Shown here: one piece after another, positions 10,961-21,557 of the stretch
How the letters are laid out: each line of letters starts with the position of its first letter
Position numbering within the stretch: the stretch's first letter is position 1
Assembly: GCA_030849805.1 (NCBI GenBank)
Contig: JASANZ010002201.1
Location: 1-64,000 of the forward strand
Direction of reading: 5' to 3'
Source: Sergeia podlipaevii
Taxonomy: Eukaryota; Euglenozoa; Kinetoplastea; Trypanosomatida; Trypanosomatidae
Length of the DNA: 64,000 bases
Made by a program: the position numbers and the translations under genes
Notes under the pieces: model-generated
Told to the model about the DNA's origin: nothing
The model's database searches: none
What the model saw: only the letters and a program-made list of their open reading frames with translations

Positions 10961-11417
10961 GTATAAACGGAAAAAAAAAAATAGAAGAATTGAAGAAAAT
11001 ATGTTACTATTGCGTATCGAGTGAATAGCGGGAAACTACTAGTGTCGCAAACTGATTATCTTCGTTTTTCGTAATTAAAAGACCTGAGTACTAAGAAAAG
11101 GGGGAAACGTATAGTGCAAGTCAACTTACGATATTAGGCAAACCTGCTCTACTACCATCGTACAGGTAGAGAGAGAGTGATAGTAAAAAAGAAAGGAAAA
11201 AACGGAAAAGAAAAATGAAGATACTCTAATTAGCAGCCACCCAGCAGTCATCAACGCGTATATCAGGAAGATGTCATTTCAAAAAAAAAAAAAGTATGTC
11301 AGCAGAAGCACGACAGAGGCATAGAAAAAAAAAAAAGATGAAAATACATTGTAAAAAGAAAAAAACAAATGCATATATAAACAGTTTGTGTAGAGAAGAA
11401 AAAAAAAGGACAACGCT
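10961..11417. other. Intergenic spacer
   Basis: AT-rich spacer between the Sep15-like gene and the OGDH gene, with A runs on the plus strand (for example 10971-10981, 11281-11292 and 11324-11335). These are candidate polypyrimidine tracts on the transcribed strand. No gene seen. Confidence 0.55.
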
Positions 11418-11924
11418 TCATACCTTGAGCATCTTAGCGAGAAACTCATGAATCTTGTGAGGTGCCCAGCGTGCAAGGCGCATTTCCAATCGCTCGCCAC
11501 CTTCACCCAGTAGTACGACGCGTGGAACGTGCGCATCTCCAGCTTCCACAAAAACCACAGCACCAAAGTATGGCTCAGATGCGTACTTCTCCTTAAACTG
11601 CGCAAGCTCGTCGTGAGCTGTTTGCAGAGCTCGTGTCATACCCCTAAATTCAAAACGTGCCTTGGTGTACACTGCTCCGTTGGCGCCATCGTCACCAAAA
11701 CCGTCGGCCGCTGCATCGGTGCAGCACGCCAAGCATTCCTCGCGAAGCTGCTTGCTGCCTGTGTGCTCTAGAAGAGATTCACAGATCGTGCAGCGTACGA
11801 CATCGCGTTGAAACCCTAACTTTGCACATTCTTCAGCGCCATTCTTCTCAGCAGCTGCAGGCATTGCCACAGAAAGCGCAATCAGCGCGAGCGCTACAAG
11901 AGCAACCCTCGACCTCTTGCGCAT
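11418..11924 (-). CDS. Sep15/SelM-like ER protein lacking the CxU redox motif
   Basis: A 168-residue protein starting at the ATG at 11924; the longer open frame upstream begins with TTG and was not used. Residues 1-25 form a signal peptide (basic start, 'VALVALALIALSVAM', small residues before Glu26). The N-terminal cysteine-rich part has Cys at 33, 45, 48, 64, 67 and 68, matching in order and spacing the UGGT-binding domain of 15 kDa selenoprotein (SELENOF). The C-terminal part (about 118-168) fits the SELENOF/SELENOM thioredoxin-like fold ('VVLLGEGGERLE', then 'RWAPHKIHEFLAKML'). The Cys-x-Sec or Cys-x-Cys motif expected near residues 88-96 is absent; the region reads 'YTKARFEFRGMTRA'. A redox-inactive ER glycoprotein-quality-control partner is plausible but is inference. 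Confidence 0.75.
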   Translation of the reverse strand: MRKRSRVALVALALIALSVAMPAAAEKNGAEECAKLGFQRDVVRCTICESLLEHTGSKQLREECLACCTDAAADGFGDDGANGAVYTKARFEFRGMTRALQTAHDELAQFKEKYASEPYFGAVVFVEAGDAHVPRVVLLGEGGERLEMRLARWAPHKIHEFLAKMLKV

Positions 11925-13097
11925 CACCGCTTCCTTTTCAATATAATGTGTGCTAACGATATAGTACAAACAATGACGGGGTACTAACAATTTCTTGTTG
12001 TTGTTGTTATAAGCAACGCAGAAAAGGCAAGAGTTGAAGTTGGATAAATTGTTTCATATCAACGGTTAACAACAAAAAAAGGAAAAAGGAAAAATATCAC
12101 CAACGTGGTAGAGTTTTAAGTTTATATATTCTGGCACCCCCAACGACGCATATATATGCGCGCGCAAACTCCACGGAGAGAATATTTTTTTAAAAAAAAA
12201 CTCTTCTTTTCTTCATAATGAAACGAAATATCAAAAATGTTTCATCTTTTTTTTTCTAAAAATGTTTACTATAACGGCTATACATCAAAACATATTTAAA
12301 ACAACAAAGAAACAGACAAATAAGAAGTCACCACTGCAACAACCACTCTATATAAATATTGTTGCAACGTGCTCACCTGTAGCATACATATGTATCTAAA
12401 TATATATAACACGCCCGTCCCTCCTCCTTCCTCGTCATTGAAATTGAATATCCTGTGCCCATATGCGCAGCCAGCGCTATGCAGATACGCACTTCACTGT
12501 TCCTTCGCCTCTCTAGCGTTTCTTCCTCTATATCTCAAAGGGGAACAAATCCCAGAGTGTTCAGTATCTCTGCTGCATGAAAAAACAAAAACAAACTCTG
12601 ACAAACAGTGCTAACAACTGATAGGAGAGCATATAAAGAGAAAAGCGAGGTAAAGGAAAGACAATAGATCACGAAGAATACACACCCATTCTTCTCAAAG
12701 GTGAGTGTTTGTTCTAGGTCACTATACGTATCGCTCACCCAAAAAAAAGTGAAACACTACTCATGCACTTGTATAATGTAACTGTAACTTCAAAAAGGAG
12801 GCAATATTTTCACACTCGCTTTGTCAATACGCAGTGTACAAGCAGAGGAGCAACAACAACAAAAGGAAGAAAGAAAAATAAAGTAGGGCGTTATGCCTAC
12901 ACACCCAAAATGCAGTAGCCTTTCCACATATCCATCTCTAATACATAATATATATAAAAAAACATCAAGCAATGAAGCGCAACAAACATAGGGGGAGATC
13001 ATTAGAGTCACACACGCACACACTGATGCTTTGAGATCGCATTCCCGCCGTCCCACCACACAAAGATCACCACATCACTCAATTTCTGTCCTGTCCT
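11925..13097. other. Long intergenic spacer
   Basis: About 1.2 kb without a convincing gene. It has plus-strand A runs, short (TTG)n at about 11996-12009, AT-rich stretches around 12120-12420 and (CA)n near 13012-13023. Open frames here are short and of chance composition. Confidence 0.55.
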
Positions 13098-15386
13098 TTA
13101 CTTGGAGGATTTTTCAATGATCTGCTTCATCGTGTGGGGCAGACTAGAGGTACCGTTGACGAGGCGCATAAACTCCTCATACGTAATGCGCGGGAAGGAC
13201 TCCGTGAAGAGCTTGCTGCAGAGCGCGTTGAGCTCCTCATCCGAGATGGTATCAATTTGAAGCTTCTTCCGCATGCAAAGTTTGAACTCATCGACGCCAA
13301 TCAAACTATCGCGGGCGTAATCAACAATGGCGTGAAACTCCTTCATAAAGAGCTGGCGGCGCTGATTGAACAGCTCCATGAACTCTTTTGCACCCCGAGA
13401 CGCGGTTTCCCCCTCGGCCGCCACACGACGCTTCTCCTCCGCCTCCCGCGGATCCGTCACGAAGGCGGCCGTCTCCTGCATCAAGCTCTCGTCGTAGATC
13501 TGCTTCCACGGGCGGTCATCACCAGCGATGGTGGAGCCACTGGGCAAAATGCGAGCGGCAACCTCTTCGTAGGACACGTAGGACTCATTATTCTTGTCAA
13601 AGAAGCGTAGCACGGTGAGAATCTCCTGCTCCGACACGTCCAACTTCAGCTGAGACATGATGGACAGGAACACAGACATGTCAAGCCCACCCTTCTCACT
13701 CTCATCCGCTCGGCGGAAGGCGTCAGCGAGGCCAGTCTGCTTGCTGAGCAGCATGGCCTGCATCTTGCGCACAATCTTGTTTATGTCAGAGTGCGAGAAC
13801 TCTTCTGTGTTGCTCTCCATGTAGTTCAATGAGTGCTCATCCGACTTGAGAAGAACAAACGGGAACGAGTTGATGACGACAGACGCACCAACGTGGAAGT
13901 CGTCTGCGCAGAGCACGTGGCCATCCGCAGCCTTGACCTGCATACGGTGCAGGAACTTGCCACCGACAATGCCACTATTGCGAATAACAGGTTCAAAGAT
14001 GGACACCGTATTGTCAGCCGAGTAAACAGTAAGCACAAAGCGGCGAATTTCGTCTTCGTACAAGTTGTTATCCAGACGCATAAGAAACTTGACAACAGAG
14101 GAGGCAAAGCGTCGGCGTCGAAACTCCTCAATCTTCTCCTTGGACTTCTCCATCTGTTCCTCCGCTGTGAGTTCGCGGCGGATAGAGGCAGGAGGCACAA
14201 ATGGTGGCGGGATGGCCCCGGGAATAGGCGTGTGGTCGGTGATGCCCAGCTTCTCAAGGTGCTCGCGGGTGTAGGCGTTGTAGTCGTGAATCTTCACCTT
14301 CCGGCCGTACAAGCTGAGCACGTTGCCAATGCGGATATCCTCGTTTGTGTAGTAGACTGTGTTCTTGTCTTCCTTAAAGGTGAGGGAGCCTAGCCTCGTG
14401 GAGTCAAATCGCCCGTTCGGGTCGGTCGGCTTGGCGATCTTTTCACGACGGAAGAAGTTGGGGAAAGGATCGCGTCCGCTGTTCTGCGTGTCCTTCTCCA
14501 CCACGGCGATGCTACCGTCACACAAGAAGTAATACAGGGTGAGGTAGTGCTTGTAGCCGTAGAGGCTCTCCGAGTCATCCCAGGTGCAGTCGCAGCGCAG
14601 GACTTCGCGGTCATGTGCAAGGAACTGCTGAGTCGCGCGGACCTGCTCGGGGGTAAGCATGATGTTCATAGGACTGCCAGCGGCGACGGAAGGGACATCG
14701 TGCGCTCTGGCCGGGGCACGGCTGCGCGTGGTCATGTACTTGTCAAGCGGCGGCTCCACGGACGGGGGCAGCGCAGCGCCAGCCTCATTAAAGAAGTCGC
14801 GAGTGAAAGTGTCCGCATCGTACACAAGGTATACGCGGCCGTAAAAGGAGATGGGCTCTCCAATGTGGAAATCCCCCATCGTGATGGGCTGACCGTTCGG
14901 CTTGGGGACAATGTGGCGCTTGAGGTTAGAGCGGAAGGCAATACCAGAGTTGTCCAATTTCGGCTCCGTCACACTCATAGTGCCGTCTTCAAGGTAGAAG
15001 TTGATCGCCACCTCTCGCACGCGCTCAGTCTCCTGCGCGCTTTCCGGCACTTGCTCGATGGTGTAGGCAAAGAAGCGCAGCACATGGCCAGAAAGATCCT
15101 CGCTAGCCTGCTTGCCGCCAGTAGTGCCCATCTGAGTGCCGTTGATACTGAGGCCAGAGACACCGTCCTGGGTACCGGCATAGCGACCAATGGTGGAGGT
15201 CATCTTGGTGTTGTCGAGTGTACGATCAGCGGGGACTCCGCCGAAGGTGGTGGCGTAGTCAAAACGAGGCCCAATGACCTGACTGCGGTGGTAGTTGCGG
15301 CGCATCATCTCCTCACCGCAGGACATGCCTGGTACCATTGGTAGGGCAAAGTCCTTCTTCATCTGCTGCGACGCACTGTACGCCAT
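13098..15386 (-). CDS. EFHC1/Rib72-like axonemal protein (three DM10 domains, EF-hands)
   Basis: A 762-residue protein with three DM10 domains at roughly residues 98-215, 256-375 and 430-530, each with the family pattern of a strand-rich block, an 'NSG' turn ('EPKLDNSGI', 'EKDTQNSGRD', 'EPVIRNSGI') and a 'G..v.fYGR'-type segment. An EF-hand pair follows at about 555-620; the second loop, 'DKNNESYVSYEE', has acidic or oxygen residues at the calcium-coordinating positions. This architecture and length match EFHC1/EFHC2 and Chlamydomonas Rib72, microtubule inner proteins on the lumen side of the doublet A-tubule. A role in the flagellar axoneme is therefore expected. A further helical, EF-hand-like C-terminal part (about 650-750) ends near the stop. 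The call is firm at family level; the EFHC1 versus Rib72 orthologue is not resolved. Confidence 0.92.
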   Translation of the reverse strand: MAYSASQQMKKDFALPMVPGMSCGEEMMRRNYHRSQVIGPRFDYATTFGGVPADRTLDNTKMTSTIGRYAGTQDGVSGLSINGTQMGTTGGKQASEDLSGHVLRFFAYTIEQVPESAQETERVREVAINFYLEDGTMSVTEPKLDNSGIAFRSNLKRHIVPKPNGQPITMGDFHIGEPISFYGRVYLVYDADTFTRDFFNEAGAALPPSVEPPLDKYMTTRSRAPARAHDVPSVAAGSPMNIMLTPEQVRATQQFLAHDREVLRCDCTWDDSESLYGYKHYLTLYYFLCDGSIAVVEKDTQNSGRDPFPNFFRREKIAKPTDPNGRFDSTRLGSLTFKEDKNTVYYTNEDIRIGNVLSLYGRKVKIHDYNAYTREHLEKLGITDHTPIPGAIPPPFVPPASIRRELTAEEQMEKSKEKIEEFRRRRFASSVVKFLMRLDNNLYEDEIRRFVLTVYSADNTVSIFEPVIRNSGIVGGKFLHRMQVKAADGHVLCADDFHVGASVVINSFPFVLLKSDEHSLNYMESNTEEFSHSDINKIVRKMQAMLLSKQTGLADAFRRADESEKGGLDMSVFLSIMSQLKLDVSEQEILTVLRFFDKNNESYVSYEEVAARILPSGSTIAGDDRPWKQIYDESLMQETAAFVTDPREAEEKRRVAAEGETASRGAKEFMELFNQRRQLFMKEFHAIVDYARDSLIGVDEFKLCMRKKLQIDTISDEELNALCSKLFTESFPRITYEEFMRLVNGTSSLPHTMKQIIEKSSK

Positions 15387-15959
15387 TGTTTCTCTACACC
15401 ACGTCCAAAGATGTTCCTAAAATTCTATTTTTTTTTCTCTTTTTGAAGTGCAGACTTGTTCTTTTAAACACACACGCACACGCACACGCACAGGGTTGTG
15501 TTTGTCAGTGTATATTTATATATATATATATAAATTTAAAACAACTAATATGTTTACCATCGAGGAAAATAAAAAAGTAAATGTTTAAAAAAGAAGATAA
15601 TAATAGCGCGGATAAAATACCGTCAAACTTTTCTTGCAACATTAAAGTCAGAGGGATACAAAATGCCAAGTTGCTCATAACGCCTAAATCAAAATCAAAA
15701 TTCTATAGCTGAAGTGCATGTGATTAATGAATCCAACGTGAATTATATGACCACGAAGTTTTACTTCATTTTCTATTTGTATCCTATAAGGATAGGTAGT
15801 ACATGAGTGCCAGTAAATGCAGAAGAATTTTCAGATATGTTCACAACAGCACGTAACAGCGGAACATATTGTTTGAAAGAAACAAACGTTTTATAGATAA
15901 AATGTACTGCATATGTATTGAAGAAAGCAACCACTACTGCTGGTGACAAGCAATACTCT

Positions 15960-15995
<36 letters not shown>

Positions 15996-16586
15996 GAATT
16001 TACATGTCGATTTATATAAAAAAAAAATGGCTTCCATTGCCAGAGAGTAGGTACATTCAGAGATGCAGTCAATCTTAATATTCGATGCAAATGCTCCTCC
16101 TCTTGCCTATATTTTTTTCTTCCTGTTTCTTCCTTCTTTGCTCTTGCCATGATGATAAAACTGCTACTTTTTTTTTGTTTATTTTTCACTCATTTAAGAA
16201 ACCACAACGTGGAAAAAGACTCCAGTAACACTTCTTTTTTTCCCCTTTTTTTTCTTTTTGGAAAAAAGCTTCGTTTTCCCGCCAAACTCGTAAATTTTTC
16301 ATACTTTGACTCTACCATTCATGCAAACGCTAAGAAACAAAAAAAAAACATAAGGAAGAAAAATAAGACAACCAAAATAGATGAACAAAATAACAATAAA
16401 AAGAACAAAAACATTATTATCAAACACCACAATCATAATAATAGAAGTACTCACGTCTATCTTCTGTGCGTACAGTTTCTCCGCTGTCAAGATGAAAAAA
16501 ACAAAACAAAACGAGGCCAACAAACACGGAAACAGGAAAGAAAAGCGAGAAGAATTTTTTTTTTTTAAAGAACACGAACGACTACC
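15387..16586. other. Long intergenic spacer
   Basis: About 1.2 kb, very AT-rich, no convincing gene. It includes (CA)n-like sequence near 15470-15491, (TA)n at 15517-15532 and a longer (AT)n at 15965-15991. Open frames at 16149-16635 are Lys/Asn-rich and read through homopolymers, so I treat them as chance. Confidence 0.55.
15965..15991. repeat. (AT)n microsatellite
   Basis: An uninterrupted AT dinucleotide run of about 13 units in a non-coding spacer. Confidence 0.9.
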
Positions 16587-19586
16587 TCACTTCGCCATCT
16601 CGCTGTCCATAAGTGCCCTGCGCCTCAGCTCCTGAGCCATCACTACCCCATCCCCTAGCTGGCTAGCAAACACCGTGTCTCCGATTGCCCACAACTGCGT
16701 GACAGCAGCGGGCAGCTTTGTCGTCCATACACGGGCGTACACATAACGGTACGTGGTGTCTACAATCTGTAGAAGACCATTTTCGTAGCCAATAACGATG
16801 TATCTCCTGTCTCTCTGTACAGCTATAGAACAGCATGGAGAGGAAGTTAGCCCGACAGGAGCCTCTTGTGTACCTCCTTGCGGTGCGTACGTGGTAACGC
16901 GCTTGCGTCTTGTCTCTTGTGTCTTAGGTAGCGGCTTTACAAAGCCCTGGTAGCTCACGCGACAGACGGCGACGCCATTACTGTCAAACAAATCCACCTT
17001 GGCGCTTCCTGACCGTATCACTGCTATCTCAATTCCAGCCTGCTGTATAAGACACAGAGAGAAATTGCCAACGCCCACCTCTACCGCTTTAAGCTCCTTC
17101 ACCACTTGCCCATCCATGCCACAGCACACACGGCGGATCAGAGGTCCCTTGACCGCTGCGAGCGTAAACGTGTGTGAACTCTCCTCGACAGAGACGAGAA
17201 TAAAAAATGAACGTGCGTTGGCGAGGATGGGGCCACCAGAGGAAGAGAAGCTAGATAAAAAGCCACCAGAAGCAATAGTTACCCCAGGCGTGATCTGCAT
17301 GCTACAGTCTCTCTGCTTGATAAGTGGACACGTCATGACAGTCCCTTCTGCACTTCCGGCAATAATGAGAAGTGCCTCAGTGCTTGGGTCGCGTACCACC
17401 ACAGTGTGTGTAATAGGGGACGTAGAAAGTGCAGTGAAGCTCTGCAGAGGAGCAACAGGCTTGTTTTTCGTCACATCTAATAGCGCGAAGGAAGACGTTT
17501 GTCGTCCCTGATTGCCAGCAGACATCAGTGATACGCATACGTAAGAGCCAGGGAAATTATTGTCACCACGATCACTACCACCCGCATCGCTAAATCCAAA
17601 CACAGCAGAGGACGGAAACGACCATGTTTGAGCACAACTCCATGTCGGTGAAGGAGCTGCTTCACTGGGCGATGTAATCGTGTACGCGCGGACGACGCCG
17701 CTGCTGAGTCCAACAAGCAGTTGCTTGCTTTCGCTGTGCCAATGCAGAGCACGTACAAGGCTAACCTTTGCCGAGGCTTTTGAGTCAGCCGCAGAAGAGG
17801 TTCCAGGTAGCGGTAGCAGCAGACCCAAGGGAACACCATTCACACAGACATCACTCCCCTTGTGATGACTACTCCCGCCGGGCATGCGAGCACACAACGC
17901 GACGTTCTTTTCATCTTTTGTCGGATACGCAACGACGACGGTGCCGTTCTCTGCGACCGACACTCCCTCTACATCACAGCACCTTCCGCCGGCGAGAGGC
18001 AGTGGGATAGCACCATTGATAGCCTCCTGCACTGGCACGAAGGATGATGAAGAAGAATCATTAATGCTCCTTGTACTCGCTGTGTTGGCGCTGGCATCGA
18101 AGATGGTGATGGCACCATCCGCGCCACACGTGAGGACTCGTTCCCACACGTTACCCATCCCAACTTCAAGGAAGATGCCGGTTACGGCGGACAAGTGCGG
18201 AGTGCACGTCCACAGTGATACAACATCGCGCGAGGAACGGGCGGCAAACTCAGCGTAATTGAAGGCCCTCAAAGAACCGCAGTCACTACCAACGAGAACG
18301 CGCTTGTTGGCAGCGTCCAGCACCATCGCTCGGCAACCACCCTCCATGTTTTTACTCAGCATTCGATGAAGTCCTAAACCGCGATGATAAAGAAAGGCCC
18401 CATCGTACACTCCCGCGGTTGCAATCACGTCCCCATCCACAATGATGTTCGCAATGCCGCAACGGTGATACTTGTTTTGCCACTGCAAGTCCACACACCC
18501 CGTCGTCTCCACAACCATGGCCACTTCCTCCTTACCAGCATCCTCGCCGTTGGGCATAGGGGGCGCATTGGGGGTAGATGGAGTGCAGCTGAGACGTCTC
18601 CGGTCTCGACCAGACCCAGCAGATGGTGTCACCGTAAACAGAGACCACTCGCGAAGGTAGCCATCAGAGGTGCCGGTGTACACAGATAGCTTCACTCCAG
18701 CAGCTGCATCACCAGTGATACTGTGAGAGCGGCGACCAGCAGATCGATTTCCTGTCGCACTAGAGGTAGCGCTGCCGTTGTCGCGAGATGCGGTGACCAC
18801 TCGGAAGGCGGTGGTGCTGCTATTCACATCAGATGGTGTGAAAGCAACCGGGCGTCCGGTGACGAGGTTCCACACGCCGATGGCAGCATCATTCCCGGTT
18901 GCAATCACATGCCCCGCCTTCACCGTCATCCCTGTCACTGAACGGAGAGAAGCAGTAGGAATCACCAGGACCGGCTTGGCGACTGTCTCGTTGAGATCCC
19001 AAACGAGGATTTGCCGATCTATACCGGCAGACACCACCACACCTGGGTGTTCCTTATCAACTGCAATCACCGTCACTCGGCCCTTGTGCGCGCGAAGCAC
19101 GTGGAGACGCTGCAGCGTGACGGGATCCCAGACGTAAATGGCTTGATCTTCCTCCAAAGCATCTTTTCCTGCAACACACTCCACGCACACAAAAAGGTGT
19201 CTAGGGGTGAGAATGCACTGCATGACGCTGGTGTATTCGCCGTGGCTGCAAGCGCCAATGAGATGATGGGTGTCACAGTCCCATACTAGCACTTGCCCCT
19301 TTTGATGCTTGGTCAGAATACGTAGAGCTTCGCGAGTGGTGCCTGTCTCAGTAGGACTCGCTCTTGACGCTTCAGCGGGTGTCTGAGAAGGCCGGCTCGC
19401 CAAAAGCGCACGCACTCCTCGGGTACCAATGGCGGCAGCAGATGACTGCACATTGGACGCTGCTGCAAAGTGCTGGTAGGGGACCGAGGAGTCCTCCGAG
19501 TTGTCGTCTTCCAACCTGTAGAGCTGAATGCCATTGGCTTCGTACGGGGTGCGCACAATGCGCACATCGCAATGCAACGTATCCAT
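16587..19586 (-). CDS. WD40-repeat protein of unknown specific function
   Basis: A 999-residue protein with WD40 repeats. Clear repeat ends are 'GQVLVWDCDTHHLIG', 'QAIYVWDPVTLQRL', 'RQILVWDLNETVAK' and 'AAIGVWNLVTGRPV' in the first third, followed by weaker beta-rich repeats through the rest, consistent with two propellers. Between repeats there are polar inserts (for example a Ser/Asn/Arg-rich stretch after the fourth clear repeat). No signal peptide or membrane segment is seen. Such proteins are scaffolds; many long two-propeller WD40 proteins in flagellates are cilia- and flagella-associated, but nothing in the sequence proves that here. The start ATG is the first in frame and begins 'MDTLHCDVRIVRTPYEANG'. 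Sure of the fold, unsure of the role. Confidence 0.85.
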   Translation of the reverse strand: MDTLHCDVRIVRTPYEANGIQLYRLEDDNSEDSSVPYQHFAAASNVQSSAAAIGTRGVRALLASRPSQTPAEASRASPTETGTTREALRILTKHQKGQVLVWDCDTHHLIGACSHGEYTSVMQCILTPRHLFVCVECVAGKDALEEDQAIYVWDPVTLQRLHVLRAHKGRVTVIAVDKEHPGVVVSAGIDRQILVWDLNETVAKPVLVIPTASLRSVTGMTVKAGHVIATGNDAAIGVWNLVTGRPVAFTPSDVNSSTTAFRVVTASRDNGSATSSATGNRSAGRRSHSITGDAAAGVKLSVYTGTSDGYLREWSLFTVTPSAGSGRDRRRLSCTPSTPNAPPMPNGEDAGKEEVAMVVETTGCVDLQWQNKYHRCGIANIIVDGDVIATAGVYDGAFLYHRGLGLHRMLSKNMEGGCRAMVLDAANKRVLVGSDCGSLRAFNYAEFAARSSRDVVSLWTCTPHLSAVTGIFLEVGMGNVWERVLTCGADGAITIFDASANTASTRSINDSSSSSFVPVQEAINGAIPLPLAGGRCCDVEGVSVAENGTVVVAYPTKDEKNVALCARMPGGSSHHKGSDVCVNGVPLGLLLPLPGTSSAADSKASAKVSLVRALHWHSESKQLLVGLSSGVVRAYTITSPSEAAPSPTWSCAQTWSFPSSAVFGFSDAGGSDRGDNNFPGSYVCVSLMSAGNQGRQTSSFALLDVTKNKPVAPLQSFTALSTSPITHTVVVRDPSTEALLIIAGSAEGTVMTCPLIKQRDCSMQITPGVTIASGGFLSSFSSSGGPILANARSFFILVSVEESSHTFTLAAVKGPLIRRVCCGMDGQVVKELKAVEVGVGNFSLCLIQQAGIEIAVIRSGSAKVDLFDSNGVAVCRVSYQGFVKPLPKTQETRRKRVTTYAPQGGTQEAPVGLTSSPCCSIAVQRDRRYIVIGYENGLLQIVDTTYRYVYARVWTTKLPAAVTQLWAIGDTVFASQLGDGVVMAQELRRRALMDSEMAK

Positions 19587-19721
19587 AGTATTATCTCTCT
19601 TGGCGAAGAAACACTTTCCAAACTTTTTCTCTTGTTGGTGTTTTTCTTTTTTTGGTTATAATGAAAGATGGATAAAAAATGTGTTAATTAGATAAATTGA
19701 AAGAGATACAAAACTAAGACG

Positions 19722-19722
<1 letters not shown>

Positions 19723-19753
<31 letters not shown>
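19723..19753. repeat. (AC)n microsatellite
   Basis: About 15 uninterrupted AC units in the 279-base spacer between the WD40 gene and the next gene downstream of it. On the transcribed strand it reads (GT)n. Confidence 0.95.
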
Positions 19754-19754
<1 letters not shown>

Positions 19755-19865
19755 GAAAAGTGCAAGGAAACGTGTGAGCCAAGTGGCAGCAGTACTCGAT
19801 CATAGAATAACTATTATTGAATGTGCTTCACTTTTAAGAAAAAAAATGCAAATAAAGAACCGAAT

Positions 19866-21479
19866 TTAATCGCTTGTAGAAGAAGGACTAGAGCGCGACG
19901 ATCCCAAGTTGCTAAGCGAACGCGCAGAGCCCATACTGCTGCCTGAAGAAGTCACAGAATGAGAATGGAAGGGCTTCTCCTCCACCCCAAGCTGGTCCAA
20001 CAGCTCTTGCGTGAGTGGAACAACTGGTGCGGCGTCCTGCATTGCCGTTTCCGAGTGGCTGGGGTTTTGCCCATCGTTGCTATTGAAGGGACCTTCACAT
20101 TCCGCAAATACGCCGCTCTCCCTACCATCGTTACTCTCATCAATAATGTTGGCATCGGCACCTCGCCACAGCTGTGAGAGGCGCTCCTCAGTGACGAGCA
20201 CCACGCGGTAGGACCCGCCTTCTTGCACTACACAGCTATCCTGCGGCGCAATGGCCATAGGAGTATGTGATGCTACATTCCGCATTTTCTTTGCCAACGG
20301 CCCATTCCATATGGAAAGCGGCGGAGTTGTTTGTATGTATGCAAGCATGTGCCCTTCCACAGTCTTGTTAGACGCCAGAGAAGGTGCAAACGTTCCTTCA
20401 AACGGGCTGCCACGTGCCAAGTCACGCTTGCTCAGGCGCCGACGCTTGATCGCAACTACTATTGGATAAAGAGGTACGCGGAAGACATCCACCAGTGTGT
20501 TCTCCATATACGCATCAAGCGGAACGTGAGTCACGGTTACAAACCTGCGAAGTGATGGAACACGCATCTTTAAATGATACGTTGTGCTGTGACGTGGTTG
20601 TCTCTCTCTAGAAGTGTGTGCAGGCGCTTTCCTCGCACTTATTCGGATAGGAATCTGCTTGGTGCGCGTGAACATCAAGTGCTGAGGATGATACCAAACG
20701 CTGGTTGGTGTGCCGTCTTCCCCAGGGGCCGAGTATAGCGCTGCGTCAGGTCGACCGCTCGTCATGGGTGGCTCTACGCCATCGACGCAGTGCTTCCGAC
20801 CCCTACTGCCCAGCTGTCCGCCAATCGCCAGTTGCTCCAATTCATGGGGCAAGTAATAAAACATGTCGCCTCCGCCAGGCTTGCGCGACACCAAGACAGA
20901 CACGCCATTCACATATATGCGCACATACGCCCCTTCTGCGTCAAGGACCGGTGACACGCTCAGCGTGAAATCAATATCAGGATCTGCCATCCATGACGCC
21001 ACTCGTCGGTGCGACGCTGATGAAAAATGATAATGAGCATCTTCTAGCATGCGCTGCGTTGCTGGTACAGTTGAGACCGGCGTAAGACGGAGCTCGCACG
21101 GAACACACAGATAGTAGTACGGATCACGGCTGTCATTCTCCGTGCTGCTTTTGTGGCTGCTACGCAAGGTGCAGGAACTCGGCGTCGATGCACCGGCCCC
21201 TGTCATATAGGACGTTGCATCTTCCTCGCTACTCAGGCATCGACGTAGTCCGTGTTGCTCCAGGCGCGCCAGCAAGTGTTCAATCAGTGTAGCTTCCCTG
21301 TTATCACCCACATCTACAATGTGCTCCTCCTCGTACTGTGCATCGTGGAAGCTGAGAGCAGAACGAGAAGATACGATGGCCCCAGAGCGACGCAAGCGGC
21401 TTCGCAGCCGTTGTACCTGCGCTGTGTCATACGTCTGCCGACTGCTGTAAGAACCGCGGGAGTTATTGTGTGAAGACAT
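19866..21479 (-). CDS. Conserved-looking hypothetical protein, Ser-rich ends
   Basis: I do not recognise this protein. From the ATG at 21479 it has 537 residues; the frame extends to an earlier ATG at 21566. I prefer 21479 because the first AG after the T10 tract at 21583-21574 falls inside the longer version (21559-21558), so the upstream ATG would be removed by trans-splicing. The N-terminus is Arg/Ser-rich, the C-terminus ends in a Ser/Gly-rich tail ('SLGSSRSSPSSTSD'-like). The centre has mixed alpha/beta composition with no Cys cluster, membrane segment or recognisable motif. Coding-quality composition over its whole length supports a real gene. Confidence 0.75.
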   Translation of the reverse strand: MSSHNNSRGSYSSRQTYDTAQVQRLRSRLRRSGAIVSSRSALSFHDAQYEEEHIVDVGDNREATLIEHLLARLEQHGLRRCLSSEEDATSYMTGAGASTPSSCTLRSSHKSSTENDSRDPYYYLCVPCELRLTPVSTVPATQRMLEDAHYHFSSASHRRVASWMADPDIDFTLSVSPVLDAEGAYVRIYVNGVSVLVSRKPGGGDMFYYLPHELEQLAIGGQLGSRGRKHCVDGVEPPMTSGRPDAALYSAPGEDGTPTSVWYHPQHLMFTRTKQIPIRISARKAPAHTSRERQPRHSTTYHLKMRVPSLRRFVTVTHVPLDAYMENTLVDVFRVPLYPIVVAIKRRRLSKRDLARGSPFEGTFAPSLASNKTVEGHMLAYIQTTPPLSIWNGPLAKKMRNVASHTPMAIAPQDSCVVQEGGSYRVVLVTEERLSQLWRGADANIIDESNDGRESGVFAECEGPFNSNDGQNPSHSETAMQDAAPVVPLTQELLDQLGVEEKPFHSHSVTSSGSSMGSARSLSNLGSSRSSPSSTSD

Positions 21480-21557
21480 GCTTATTCTTCTTCTTATTCC
21501 TTGTAGTTTGCTATGTAAGGAGTATATATCTATGAATTTGCCACATGCAGTTTCATT

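Noticed and set aside
11925..11990. Twenty-two-residue upstream extension of the Sep15-like protein
   Set aside because: It begins with TTG and would bury the signal peptide that starts at the ATG at 11924.
16149..16635. Two overlapping plus-strand frames (139 and 84 codons)
   Set aside because: They read through A and T homopolymers, giving Lys/Asn/Phe runs, and the second overlaps the 3' end of the WD40 gene.
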